Assembly: GCF_011751075.1 (NCBI RefSeq)
Contig: NZ_JAALLN010000009.1
Location: 124,001 to 188,000 of the forward strand
Direction of reading: 5' to 3'
DNA: 64,000 nucleotides
Source: Flavobacterium poyangense
GTDB taxonomy: Bacteria; Bacteroidota; Bacteroidia; Flavobacteriales; Flavobacteriaceae
Below the pieces are notes generated by a model, which saw only the letters and a list, made by a program, of their open reading frames with translations, was not told the DNA's origin and searched no databases. Of the stretch, positions 20,369 to 32,900 are shown piece after piece; within the stretch, counting starts at the first letter, position 1; every line of letters starts with the position of its first letter. The position numbers and the translations under genes are program-made.

Positions 20369-23300
20369 ATGGAAATAATTGAATTAATAAAAGAAATTAC
20401 CGATCATCAGATAAGCTTAACCTTAGATGGTGATGATTTACAAATAAGTTTTGACGGGGATCAATTGGACCCAAATATCATTGCAAAATTAAAAGAACAC
20501 AAAGCAGAGTTAGTAGCCTACTTTAAAAAATATTCTTCAGTTAAAAAATTTGAAGAAATCAAAAAAATCGAAATTCAGGAAAGTTATGCCTTATCGCATT
20601 CTCAGGAGAGACTTTGGATTTTAAGCCAGATAGATAATGGTTCAATTGCTTATAATATGCCCTCCTCTATAGAATTAAAAGGGAATTATAATGTCGAAAA
20701 TTTTAGTAAAGCGATACTTTCGGTAATAAAAAGGCATGAAATACTTCGTACTGTGTTTAGAAAAGACAGTAACGAAGAAATCAGACAATGGGTTATACCG
20801 GCTGAAAAGTTTGTTTTTAAAGTTGATTATCATGATTACAGATCAATTGAAAACAAGGAAGAAAACATAAGAACATACATTGAAAAAGATTCTTTTCGAC
20901 CTTTTGATTTGATAAATGGCCCTTTATTAAGAGCAACTTTACTGCAAACTTCAGATACAGAATTTACTTTCTATTATAATATGCATCATATAATAAGTGA
21001 TGGCTGGTCTATGAGAGTTCTTAGTGAAGATGTTCTGAAGTATTACAGCAGCGCTGAAGCAGGTATAAACCTTGAACTGGAGGAATTACCTTTTCAGTAT
21101 AAAGATTTTGCAGCTTGGCAAACTAATAAATTTGTTAACACGTCAAAGGATACACTTATAGGTCATTGGAAGGACTTATTGTCAAATGATGTACCTACAA
21201 TCAATTTGCCTTCTAATTTAACGAGACCAAATATTCAAACGTATAACGGACAACTGGTCGAAACTATTATTTCTAAAGCACTTACGGAACGCTTAAAACA
21301 ATTTTCAAATCAAAATAAAGGGAGCCTATTTACTACTTTGTTAGGAATTTGGAACATATTGATTTATCGATATACGAATCTTAAAGACATAACTATTGGA
21401 ACTCCTACAGCCGGAAGAGACAATGCTGATCTTGAAAATCAAATAGGACTTTATGTAAATACAATATTATTTAGAAACCAAATTAATCCGGAAATTGATT
21501 TTGATACTCATTATGAAGATTTTAAGTCAGGTACAATTGAAACATTAAGAAATCAATGTCCATTTGATTTCTTATTAGAAGAATTAAAAATAAAGAGAGA
21601 TATCAGTAGAAATGCCATTTTTGATATCCTTTTTGCCGTACAAAATCAAGCAAAATCAGATGATAAATCAGATTTAGAAAATTTGGTCAATAAGATTGAT
21701 CATAAAGGGAAGGCAATGGCAAAAGTGGATCTGGAAATAAATTTCTTTGAACAAGGAGATTATCTGTCTTTTCAATTAATTTATAATTCGGATGTTTATG
21801 AAAAAGAGATGATCTCGAAGTTAATGACTCATTTTATCTTGTTATCCGATGCCTTGCTGGAGTCTAAAACAGCAATTGGGAAAGTGAATTTTTTAACTGT
21901 TGAAGAAGAAAATTTTTATAGCAATTTAAACATAGAAAATGCAGGTTTTTATTCAGACAAAACGGTAGTGGATTTATTTTTGGATCAAGTAGCAAATCAC
22001 CCTTCTAAAATTGCTGTTGGTTATCAGTCCAATTCTTTATCCTATTCAGACTTAGACAAAGTATCCAATCAGTTTGCCAATTTCCTACATCAGACATACA
22101 AGTTAAATCCGGAGCAATTACTGGGTATCATGTTGGATAGAAGCGAATGGCTGGTTGTCTGCATTCTGGGCGTTTTAAAATCCGGTTGTGCTTACTTGCC
22201 TTTTGATCTTAATTCTCCACCACAAAGAAAAGCCTATATTCAAGAAAACTCTAATTGTGAGACTATTATTGACCAAACGGTATTAGAAGCGTTTCGTAAA
22301 TCTATAGATAATTTTGATACTACTTTTAATGGGAAAAAGCCAACCTCTACAGATTTAGCCTATGTGATTTACACATCCGGATCAACGGGCAATCCTAAAG
22401 GAGTGATGATCGAACACAGAAATGTTGCTTCTTTTTTTGATAAAATAGACACGCAGTTAGGATACAATAAGTACAATATTGTAGGAGCAACAACTAATAT
22501 ATCTTTTGATATTTCAATTCTTGAACTTTTAGGAACGCTATGTTTAGGAAAACAGTTGATTGTATTTGATGATAAAGAAATATTAGATGTGAAACTTTTT
22601 ATGGAAAGAGTTAGACTATCTGAAATTGAAGTATTGCAGTTGACGCCTTCAAGAATAAAGCAATTGTATAGTGATTTAATTGAAAATAAACCGGAATCAC
22701 TTCGTTGTCTAATAGTGGGAGGTGAGCCATTTCCGGCAGAATATTACCAGAATTTTAAAGAAAATAAAGAGCTGTCCGTAGTAAATGTATACGGGCCTAC
22801 AGAAACCACTATTTGGAGTACTTATTTGAATATAGGTTCAAGTAGCAGACTCAATATCGGTAGCCCTTTAGCAAATGAAAAAGTCTATATTCTTAACGAC
22901 TATGGCGCAATTCAACCAATTGGGATAGTGGGAGAAATACATATAGCCGGATCCGGATTGGCAAGGGGATATATAGGAGATTTAAATTTGTCGAATCAAA
23001 AATTTATTCAAAATCCACTAGATAAAAACGAAATAATATACAAAACCGGAGATTTAGGAAGTTGGAAGAAAGACGGAACAATCGATTATTTCGGGCGTAA
23101 AGACGATCAGATAAAACTTAGAGGATACAGAATAGAGCTAAGCGAAATAGAGTATCATATACAACAGATATCAAAAATTAGCCAGGCAGTAGTATTGTTA
23201 AAAGAAATACAAGGAGAGAAAGAATTGGTTGCCTATGTAACTGCTGAAAAAAATACGACAATTAAGGAGCTAAGAGCCATTTTGAAAAATGATCTGCCCC

Positions 23301-26300
23301 AATATATGATACCTTCAAAATTTATCTTTATTGATTCAATGCCCTTACAGGCAAGTGGTAAGATCGATAAGGTTCTTTTAAAGCAGAGGGAAAATTATGA
23401 AAATGCTTCAGAAAGCATAAAAGTAAAGCCATCAAATAAGATGGAAGAGAAAATAATTGAGATCTGGACAAAAATCTTAGGAGGTGCTGAAATTAGCATG
23501 AACGATGATTTTTTTGATCTAGGTGGACATAGTTTAAAAGCAACTAAGCTCATTTCAGAGTACCAAAAAGAATTTGGGAAAGAGATTAGTTTAATTGACC
23601 TTTTTACAAATACAACAGCTATTTCGCATGTCAATCTTATAAACGAAGGGAGCGCTAAAAAATATGCCGAAATTCCGTTGGCAGAAGAGGCAGAATGTTA
23701 TCCTTTGTCTGATGCCCAGAAATCAATTTGGCTTATGTGTCAACGTCCGGAGGGTGCGTTGTCCTATCACATTCCTATAGCTCTGGATTTTGAGATTGAA
23801 GACTATTCTTTGATAGAAGAAGTGGTGCAGAAGCTAATGAACAGGCATCATATATTAAAGACCGTTTTTAAAAATGATAAAAATGACGAAATTAAACAAT
23901 GGATCTTAAACGATTTAGAAGTTAAAGTTAAGTATGACGACTTTAGAGGCGTAGAAAATGCTGAAGAAAAAGCGCGTGAGATTATTTTCAAAAAGGAGCT
24001 CTTTGTTCACTTTGATCTGGAAAACGGACCTCTTTTTAAGGTAGGTGTGTTTCAACTTGAAGCGAATAAATATCTGATTTATATGATTATTCATCACATA
24101 ATTACAGATGGACTTTCTATGAATATTATATTTAATGATGCTTTTAGTATTTATCAATCATTATTAAACAATAGTGACGAAAGTTTACCAAATCTTCCTA
24201 TCCAATATAAAGACTTTTCGGTTTGGCAGCAATCAGAAAACAGCAAATTGGAATTGCAGAAAAAATACTGGTCAGAGAAATTATCCGGAGAGTTAACTCT
24301 TTTGGAATTGCCTAGTTCAAAAGTTAGACCAGGCATAAAAACGTACAATGGCGAATATCTGAATACCTATTTTGACAAAGTTCAAACGGAAAAATTAAGG
24401 GATTTTAGCAAAAATATGGGAGGAAGTGTTTTTATATCCTTAATGACAGTCTGGAACATATTAATACACAGATACAATAATAAAAACGATATTGTAGTAG
24501 GTACAGCTTTGGCAGGAAGAGATCACCTGCAGTTTGAAAACATGATCGGATGTTTTGTAAATAATCTTGCCATCCGTAATGAGATTTGTCCTACTGACAC
24601 CATTATCGAGTGTTATAAAAAAATCCAAAAATCAATATTAAATGATTTTGAGAATCAATTATATTCTTTTGATAAAATTGTTGAAGACCTGGATATTAAA
24701 AGGAATTTGAGCCGAAGCCCGGTTTTCGATTTTATTTTGGTTCATCAAAGAATGAATGAAAATCAAAAAGATATTAATCTGGATTCTAATGAGAAAAATC
24801 AAATCATAAGTTTGGGAGATCGATATGCCAGATATGATGTTGAGCTTGGTTTTTTTGAAATGAACGAACGCTTAATGTTCAGAATAAAATACAATAAGGA
24901 TATCTATGACAGGAGTATGATTGATCGCCTGATGTTGCATTTTATAAAATTGACGGAAGTAATTGGTGATAATCCTAAACAAAAAATAAAAGAAGTTGAT
25001 TTTCTTTTAGAAGAGGAAAAATATAAACTTATTAATGAATTTGTTAGTAAGGATAATCGTGATAAGAGTAAAATTGTATCTGTTGTTGATAAATTTAGAG
25101 AACAACTGATTCTAAACCCAAATAAAAATGCCTTAGTATATAATGATACTAAACTTTCCTATAGTCAATTAGATGAAGTTTCAACTCAACTGTCCCATTT
25201 TTTAATTCAGAAACATGGTATTGAGTCTAATGATCTTGTGGGGATTAAACTGGAGCGAAACGAATGGACTATTATTGCTATTCTCGGAATATTAAAAGCA
25301 GGTGCTGCCTATGTGCCTATTGATATTGAATATCCAAAAGACAGAATTGCTTTTATTGAATCAGATGCCAATTGCAAAGTTCTTATAGATCAGGAAGAAT
25401 TAGAGGATTTTAAAAATAACTTAGATCGTTATTCTAAAAATTACTTAGAGAAGCAAATTGATTTTGAAAGTCTGGCTTATGTAATTTATACGTCGGGATC
25501 TACCGGAAAACCAAAAGGGGTTATGATTACACATTCTAACTTGGCACATTCTAACAATGCCAGATTTTTAACTTATGGTAATTTAAATTCTTTTTTACTG
25601 ACGTCACCTATTGCTTTTGATAGTTCTGTAGCAGGTATATTTGGAACTTTATGCAGCGGAGGAACTTTGCATTTAAGCAATAAAAACTTGCTGGATAGTG
25701 TTGTTGGTATCACCAATTATATCGTACAAAATAGAATTTCTCATCTTTTGTCAATTCCGTCTTATTTTAAATTAGTACTGGAGGAATTAGCAGATAAAGC
25801 GAATAGCTTAGAAGGGGTTATCGTGGCTGGCGAAACCTGTCCTCTTTCTTTAATAGATCTTTTTCATGATACACAAACGCTTGAAAAATGTAATTTGTTT
25901 AACGAATATGGACCAACCGAGTGCAGTGTTTGGAGTACAGTACACCAATATGACAGAAACGAAAAAGCATTTTCTACAATTGGAAAACCAATTATTGGAA
26001 GCAAAATCTACATTTTTGACGAAGAAATGAGATTGTCTCCTAATGGCCATTTTGGAGAAATGTATATCGGAGGAGCCGGAGTAGCAAAAGGGTACCATAA
26101 CCAAGAAATACTGACCGCAGAAAAATTTGTTAAAAACCCTCTTAATACAGAAGAAGTTTTATATAAAACCGGAGATATAGCTAAATGGCTTAAAAATGGT
26201 GAATTAGAGTTTTTGGGTAGAAAAGATGATCAGGTTAAAATTAATGGGTACAGAATTGAGTTAGAAGAAATTCAAAAGCAACTCGAATTACATCAGGATG

Positions 26301-26830
26301 TTAATTTAGCGATAGTCTTAATTAAGGAAGGAAACACAGCAGATGATAATCAGATTGTGGCATGGGTAAATTCAGATATTCAAATCAATATCGATGAATT
26401 AAAGGAATTTATAGCTAAAAAAATTCCGCACTATATGATTCCGGCCGTAATAAGTAATATAGAAAAAGTACCATTAACTCCCAATGGCAAAATTGATAAA
26501 GCAAAACTATTAGGATCATTAGTTATTACTAAAGAAACGGAAATAGTTAAACCAACTAATCAAACAGAAGAGTCTTTGCTTGACTATTGGAAAAAAGTAC
26601 TAAACCGGGAACAAATAAGTACAAAAGATAATTTTCTGGAATTGGGAGGGAACAGTATTAAAGCGATCAAATTACTGTCTGAAATAAACAAACATTTTGA
26701 AACGAATATCAATTTAGGGGATCTGTTTAATAACCTTACCATTCAGCAGTTAAGTGTAGTTGTTGAGAATTCTCTCAAAGAAAACGAACTGCGATTAAAT
26801 AAAGATAATTTGATGGAGATAGAATTGTAA
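20369..26830 (+). CDS. P6: bimodular NRPS, C-A(Gly)-T-C-A(unassigned)-T
   Basis: 2153 residues. TubC-type docking domain (1-55). Module 1: C with HHIISDGWS near 205, A with YTSGSTGNPKG near 670, carrier LGGHSLKA near 1055; the pocket D I L Q I G V I W K is glycine-like. Module 2: C with HHIITDGLS near 1241, A with YTSGSTGKPKG near 1708, carrier LGGNSIKA near 2096. Its pocket reads D S A L I A E V W K, which I could not match confidently to a known substrate; small residues at the second and third positions suggest a large side chain. Both C domains look like the L-type acceptors (YALSHSQERLW, YPLSDAQKSIW). There is no epimerase. The tail ends NLMEIEL and precedes the TubC-started P7. Confidence 0.95.
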   Translation: MEIIELIKEITDHQISLTLDGDDLQISFDGDQLDPNIIAKLKEHKAELVAYFKKYSSVKKFEEIKKIEIQESYALSHSQERLWILSQIDNGSIAYNMPSSIELKGNYNVENFSKAILSVIKRHEILRTVFRKDSNEEIRQWVIPAEKFVFKVDYHDYRSIENKEENIRTYIEKDSFRPFDLINGPLLRATLLQTSDTEFTFYYNMHHIISDGWSMRVLSEDVLKYYSSAEAGINLELEELPFQYKDFAAWQTNKFVNTSKDTLIGHWKDLLSNDVPTINLPSNLTRPNIQTYNGQLVETIISKALTERLKQFSNQNKGSLFTTLLGIWNILIYRYTNLKDITIGTPTAGRDNADLENQIGLYVNTILFRNQINPEIDFDTHYEDFKSGTIETLRNQCPFDFLLEELKIKRDISRNAIFDILFAVQNQAKSDDKSDLENLVNKIDHKGKAMAKVDLEINFFEQGDYLSFQLIYNSDVYEKEMISKLMTHFILLSDALLESKTAIGKVNFLTVEEENFYSNLNIENAGFYSDKTVVDLFLDQVANHPSKIAVGYQSNSLSYSDLDKVSNQFANFLHQTYKLNPEQLLGIMLDRSEWLVVCILGVLKSGCAYLPFDLNSPPQRKAYIQENSNCETIIDQTVLEAFRKSIDNFDTTFNGKKPTSTDLAYVIYTSGSTGNPKGVMIEHRNVASFFDKIDTQLGYNKYNIVGATTNISFDISILELLGTLCLGKQLIVFDDKEILDVKLFMERVRLSEIEVLQLTPSRIKQLYSDLIENKPESLRCLIVGGEPFPAEYYQNFKENKELSVVNVYGPTETTIWSTYLNIGSSSRLNIGSPLANEKVYILNDYGAIQPIGIVGEIHIAGSGLARGYIGDLNLSNQKFIQNPLDKNEIIYKTGDLGSWKKDGTIDYFGRKDDQIKLRGYRIELSEIEYHIQQISKISQAVVLLKEIQGEKELVAYVTAEKNTTIKELRAILKNDLPQYMIPSKFIFIDSMPLQASGKIDKVLLKQRENYENASESIKVKPSNKMEEKIIEIWTKILGGAEISMNDDFFDLGGHSLKATKLISEYQKEFGKEISLIDLFTNTTAISHVNLINEGSAKKYAEIPLAEEAECYPLSDAQKSIWLMCQRPEGALSYHIPIALDFEIEDYSLIEEVVQKLMNRHHILKTVFKNDKNDEIKQWILNDLEVKVKYDDFRGVENAEEKAREIIFKKELFVHFDLENGPLFKVGVFQLEANKYLIYMIIHHIITDGLSMNIIFNDAFSIYQSLLNNSDESLPNLPIQYKDFSVWQQSENSKLELQKKYWSEKLSGELTLLELPSSKVRPGIKTYNGEYLNTYFDKVQTEKLRDFSKNMGGSVFISLMTVWNILIHRYNNKNDIVVGTALAGRDHLQFENMIGCFVNNLAIRNEICPTDTIIECYKKIQKSILNDFENQLYSFDKIVEDLDIKRNLSRSPVFDFILVHQRMNENQKDINLDSNEKNQIISLGDRYARYDVELGFFEMNERLMFRIKYNKDIYDRSMIDRLMLHFIKLTEVIGDNPKQKIKEVDFLLEEEKYKLINEFVSKDNRDKSKIVSVVDKFREQLILNPNKNALVYNDTKLSYSQLDEVSTQLSHFLIQKHGIESNDLVGIKLERNEWTIIAILGILKAGAAYVPIDIEYPKDRIAFIESDANCKVLIDQEELEDFKNNLDRYSKNYLEKQIDFESLAYVIYTSGSTGKPKGVMITHSNLAHSNNARFLTYGNLNSFLLTSPIAFDSSVAGIFGTLCSGGTLHLSNKNLLDSVVGITNYIVQNRISHLLSIPSYFKLVLEELADKANSLEGVIVAGETCPLSLIDLFHDTQTLEKCNLFNEYGPTECSVWSTVHQYDRNEKAFSTIGKPIIGSKIYIFDEEMRLSPNGHFGEMYIGGAGVAKGYHNQEILTAEKFVKNPLNTEEVLYKTGDIAKWLKNGELEFLGRKDDQVKINGYRIELEEIQKQLELHQDVNLAIVLIKEGNTADDNQIVAWVNSDIQINIDELKEFIAKKIPHYMIPAVISNIEKVPLTPNGKIDKAKLLGSLVITKETEIVKPTNQTEESLLDYWKKVLNREQISTKDNFLELGGNSIKAIKLLSEINKHFETNINLGDLFNNLTIQQLSVVVENSLKENELRLNKDNLMEIEL

Positions 26831-26998
26831 CCTAACGTATGAAATCTAAAAAAATGAATAAGGCTACACAGTAGGCAATCTGAATAAATAATTCGCAAGA
26901 AACTTTGTAAGTCAATGTGCGCATAAGGAATACGTCCAAAGACAAAAGACGCAAATAATGATATATCTAAAAACAATATATAAAAATTTCAAAAAGCA

Positions 26999-29900
26999 AT
27001 GAATAATCTAGTAAACGAACTTGTCGAGGCAGGCATATTGCTTGAAGTTAAGGATGGGAAATTAAAAATGTTCTCTGCTAATCCCACTATAAATGAGGAC
27101 TTGGTAAATAAAATTCGTGAGAACAAACAATCTTTAATCGATTATTTAAATGCAAAAAGTCAAAAAACAAATTCTGAAATCGATACAGCTGATATAGCCG
27201 ATTTGTATCCTGTATCTTATGCTCAGAAAAGAATGTGGATTTTAAGTCAGCAAAGTGAAGCTTCTTTAGCTTATTCTATGCCGATGACTTTTAATCTGAA
27301 TAATGAAATAGATATAGAAAAGTTTGAGAAGGCTATAGGTTCAGTTATTAAAAAACATGAAATACTTAGGACCGTTTTTATACAAAAGGATCTGGAAGTT
27401 TTTCAGAAAGTAGTGCCTTATGAGAATAGTAACTTTAAATTGAGATTTATTGATTTAAGTACCGGTAAAGATTCGGAAGAGGAATTTAGAAAAATGGTGC
27501 AATTTGAAAATTCGATAATCTTCGATTTAGAGAATGGACCTTTGCTGAAAGCTATTTTATTTAAACTTTCAGATGCCAGATACATATTTTATTACAATAT
27601 GCATCACATCATATCTGATGGATGGTCACAAGGTATTATTATAAAAGATGCCTTGGCGTTTTATGAATCATATAGCAACGAAAATTTACCGGAAATTTCT
27701 GAATTAGACATTCAATATAAAGATTTTACGCTATGGCAAATAAAAGAGCTTAAGAAAAACCAATCCGGACATATTTCTTTTTTTGAAACCTATCTGGAAG
27801 GAGATTTACCAAGAATACAACTGCCCGGTACTACAGGCAGACCAAAAATAAAATCGTACAATGGTACTATTTTAAGAACTTTATTGCCTGCTGAATTGAC
27901 TGATAAGGTGCATTTGTTTTGCAAAGAAAATGACAGTACGCCATTTAATCTTTATTATGCACTTTTTAATGTTTTATTGTATAAATATACCTATGAAACT
28001 GATATCGTAATGGGGACTCCTATTGCCGGAAGAAGTCATCATCAATTACAGAATCAAATCGGATGTTATATCAATACGATGGTTTTAAGAACCAAACTAG
28101 ATCCGGAAGCTGCATTTATAGACAATTACAAAAGCATTAAAGCAAATGTGCAGTCTGTTTTTGAGCACGAAAATTATCCTTTTGACTGTTTAGTTGAAGA
28201 TTTAAATATTAAATCAGATCCTAGCAGGAATTTGCTATTTGATATACTATTTGTTTATCAGAATTTTAATGAGAACAATACAAAGAAAGAGGCAGTAAGA
28301 AAAGAAGGAGTCCAAAATTTAGGGGAGTCAAAATCAAAACTGGACTTAGAAATTGTTTTCATTGAAGAGGAAGGAAGCTTAAGTTTAAATATCAATTACA
28401 ATGTTGATTTATATACCGGAGAAGTCATTACTTCTTTGATGAATCACTTTATCAAAATTTGCGAAGTTGTAATTGAAAATCCGAAAATAGAACTAAAAAA
28501 CATTACTTTTTTATCGGAATCAGAGCAGATTGAATTGTTAAACGAATTTAATACGACTACTGTACCCTACCCAAAAGATAAAACAGTTGTTGAATTGTTT
28601 GAAGAACAGGTTAGAAAAAATCCAAAAGGAATTGCTGTAATGGCAAATGATTCTATCATTACCTATGAGGAGTTAAATGCGAAATCGAATCAGTTAGGAG
28701 CCTATTTGCGAGAAAAGTATAATGTAGTTCCGGATGATATCGTTGGTGTTGCGTTGCAAAGATCAGAAACTCTTATGCTGGCAATATATGGGATTTTAAA
28801 AGCCGGGGCAGCCTATGTGCCAATAGACCCAAAATATCCAAGTGAGAGAAGATTGTATATTGAACAAAATTCAAAATGTAAATTAGTTATTGATGATAGT
28901 TTTATAAAGGAATACGAAACAGAATCAGAATGCTATGCTACAGATAATTTAGAAATAAATTGCAATCCTAATTCTTTACTCTATACTATTTATACCTCTG
29001 GGACAACAGGTAATCCTAAAGGAGTAATGATAGAAAATCATTCTTTAATAAACCGATTGATCTGGATGCAGAAGGCCTATAGTCTTGATGAATCTGATGT
29101 TATCCTGCAAAAAACAACTTTTACTTTTGATGTTTCCGTATGGGAATTATTTTGGTGGAGTATTTTTGGCTCTAAAGTTTGTTTGTTAGCGCCGGACAAA
29201 GAAAAAGAACCAAGCGCAATCATTGATACTATCGCGTCTAATAAAGTCACCGTGATGCACTTTGTACCTTCTATGCTGTCTTCTTTTTTAGAGTATTTAG
29301 TTCATTTCCCTGAGGAGGTAGTCAAACTAAAGTCATTAAAACAGGTTTTTACAAGCGGAGAAGCACTTTCTAAAACAGACAGCGATTTGTTTTTTGATTT
29401 GCTGCCGGAAGTTTCATTAATGAATTTGTATGGCCCAACAGAAGCAAGTATAGATGTTACTTACTATGATTGCGGAATTAAAAGAAATGATCAGATAATA
29501 CCAATAGGAAAACCTATTGATAACACGCAAATTTTAATTTTAGATTCTTATGGAAATATAGTTCCAAAAGGAGTTAAAGGCAGATTATATATTGCAGGAG
29601 TCGGTTTAGCAAGAGGTTATCTTAATAATGAAAAACTAACGAAAGAAAAATTTATTAGTAATCCTTTTAAAAAGAATGAGCTAATTTATGATACCGGAGA
29701 CGTAGCCGAATGGTTAGAGGACGGAAATATTAATTTCCTGGGTAGAATTGATGATCAGGTTAAAATAAGAGGTTTTAGAATAGAACTTGGTGAGATAGAG
29801 TATTATTTAAAATCTAAAAATGATATTGATAACGCTGTGGTTCTGGCTAAAGAAACTGCAGGTGGAGAGAAAAGTTTAGTGGCCTATATTGTTTCTCAAA

Positions 29901-32900
29901 AAGAGCAAAACGTATCCGATTTAAGAAACTTTTTGATGGATAAGTTGCCTAATTATATGATTCCTTCTCAATTTATACAAATTGAGCAAATTCCGTTGAA
30001 CGCTAGTGGAAAGGCCAATAAAAAAGAATTATTACTATCAGATCAAACAGAGTTAACTAACAATGTTCTTTATGCAGAAGCTGAAAGTATCGAAGAAAAA
30101 GCGCTTATAGATGTCTGTAAAGACATTTTAAATAAGGAAAAAATTAGTATCAATGATAGTTTTTATAATGTTGGGGGAGATTCTATAAAGTCAATTCAAA
30201 TCGTATCACGTTTAAAACAAATGGGATATGCATTAAAAGTTGAAGATGTTTTGAGAACGCCAATTTTAAAAGAATTAGCAGCACTTTTGAAAACCGATGT
30301 GCAAAAGATTGATCAGTCAGAGGTTTTTGGAAAGGTAGATTTAACGCCTATCCAACATTATTTGTTTGAAACTTTTGAGCTGCCTCACCATTTCAACCAA
30401 TCTATTTTACTCAAAAGTAAAAATCAGGTCAATGTAGAGTTGTTGCGTCAAAGTTTAATAATGATGTTAACAAACCATGACGCATTGAGAATAACTTTTA
30501 ATCAAAACAATGACGGATGGGAGCAAATTAATGGTTCCTCTGAAAGTATAGACCTTCAAATTCCGACATACGATTTAACGACTTCGGAGGATCCATTGAA
30601 CAAATTAAAAGGGATAGCCGAAGAACTTCAATCATCGTTTAATCTCAGTAGCGGATCTTTAATTAGAGTGGCACATTTTAAACTCAACGATGGAGATCGA
30701 ATTGCCATTATAATACATCATTTAGTTGTAGATGGTGTTTCATGGAGAATATTGATTGAAGATCTTTTTGCACTATACAAACAAGGATTGGCAAATGAAA
30801 CGTTTAAGTTGCCTTTAAAAACGGACTCTTTTCAGCGCTGGGCTCTACTTCAAAAAGAGTATGCTTACAGCAGCGAAGTATTGAGTGAAGCAAAGTATTG
30901 GGAAGCAATTTGCGAGAAAAATATAGCTACAATAAAGAGTTTTGATAAACGAAAAGAGCAAATCAAAGAAAAGATAGACTTTAGTTTAGATGAAACAAGC
31001 ACACAATTGCTGCAAACTAATTTTCATCAAATTTACAATACCGAAATCAATGATGTTTTGCTGGCCGGACTTGGTTTGGCAATAAAAGAGATCTTCAATT
31101 GCAACCAAACCATTTTAAAAATGGAAGGGCATGGTAGAGAAGAAATCATTGACAAAGTAGATATCAGCAGAACAGTGGGATGGTTCAGTACTTTTTACCC
31201 TGTAGTGTTAGATTTGACTAATACGAGTGATGCCGTTGAGGTTTTAACAAAGGTGAAAGACGATTTAAGAAAAATACCTAATAAGGGAATTGGTTTTGGA
31301 ATTTTAAAATATTTAAATGAATCCTACCATCATTTATCCTTTTCTCCTTCCGTTCTGTTTAATTTTCTGGGTGACTTTGATTCTTCTTTTAAATCAAATA
31401 ATAATGACGCCGAGTTTGTTTATTCTAATGAATCAATAGGTCAGAATATTTCCGGGAAAAATACAGATGGTGTTCTTCTTGATGTATCAGGTTCAATAGT
31501 ATCAGGTAAATTGTATATGAGTGTTACTTTTGATACGGCCAGTTTTGTCAGAGAAGAAATAATATCCTTAATGGCAGCTTACAAAAAGTATCTTACTGAT
31601 CTTATCCAAAACGTTTCAAGTAAAAAACACAGCAGCAAGACTCCTTCTGATTTAACGTTTTCTGATTTGACAAGCAAAGAATTAGAACTGATAAATTCAG
31701 ATGGTACTATTGAAGATGTATATGAGTTATCTCCTTTACAAAAGGGAATATATTTTCATTGGTTAACCAATAGTTCTAAATCGTTGTACTTTGAGCAGAT
31801 TTCTTATAAACTAAAAATAAGTCAGATTGGAATTGACGTTATTGCTGACGCCTATCAGAAATTAGTTGATTCTCATTCCGTATTGAGAACTCATTTTAAT
31901 AATGATCTGGTGGATATTCCTTTGCAAATTGTTCGTAAAGAAGTAAAGGCAAATTTTATCTTTGATGAGGTAGATCCTAATTTAAAGGGAAGTAGTCTTG
32001 AAGATTATATCGAAAAGTATAAGGTTGAAGACAGAGAAGAAGGCTTTAATTTGTCTGATGATTCATTGATGCGCCTAAAAGTGCTTAGTTTAGGAAACAA
32101 CCAATTTGAATTTATATGGAGTCATCACCATATTCTTATGGACGGATGGTGTATGAGCAAATTAATCGGCGATTTTAACCTAATACTAAAAGCAATAAAT
32201 CAAGGTATTCCGGCTGATATCCCGAAACCTAAACCCTATTCAGATTATATTAAGTGGTTAAGAAAAGTAAATACAGTCGATTCTTTTGCCTATTGGAAAA
32301 ATCAACTTCAGGATTATAGTAACAGTGCCGCTATTCCGTTCGTTAAACAAAAAGCGAATAAGGAGTATAGAGATGCTATAGTAGCACTAAAAATAGAGGG
32401 TAAGTTATTTAAACAAATAGATGAATTGTGTAAAAAAATATCGGTTACACAAAATGTATTCTTACAAACTGCCTGGGGAGTACTTTTATCAAAATATAGC
32501 AATGATAATGACGTTGTTTTTGGATCAGTAGTTTCGGGTCGACCTGCGCATTTAAACGGAGTTGAGAATATGATAGGATTGTTTATTAATACAATTCCGG
32601 TCAGAGTCAAATACGAAAACGAAAGTACGCCTGTACAACTTTTGGAAGAAATACAAAAAGAAGCTATTGATAGCAATTCACATCATTATGTCAGTTTAGC
32701 CAAAATTCAGTCTCAAAGCGAATCAGATTCAAGTTTGATTAATCATATAATGATTTTTGAAAATTTTCCGATAGAAGAAACCGTATCGGCTTCAGGATCT
32801 GATATTGGGACTGAAGAAAAAATAACAATTGAATCTGTTGGTGTATTTGAGCAAACAAATTATGATTTTAATATTCTTGTAGTACCGTCAAAGGAGTCTT

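Noticed and set aside
32314..32676. 120-residue minus-strand ORF inside P7
   Set aside because: It is antisense to a conserved C domain with clear coding signal on +; composition is that of a shadow frame. The same holds for the other short antisense frames inside P1-P9.
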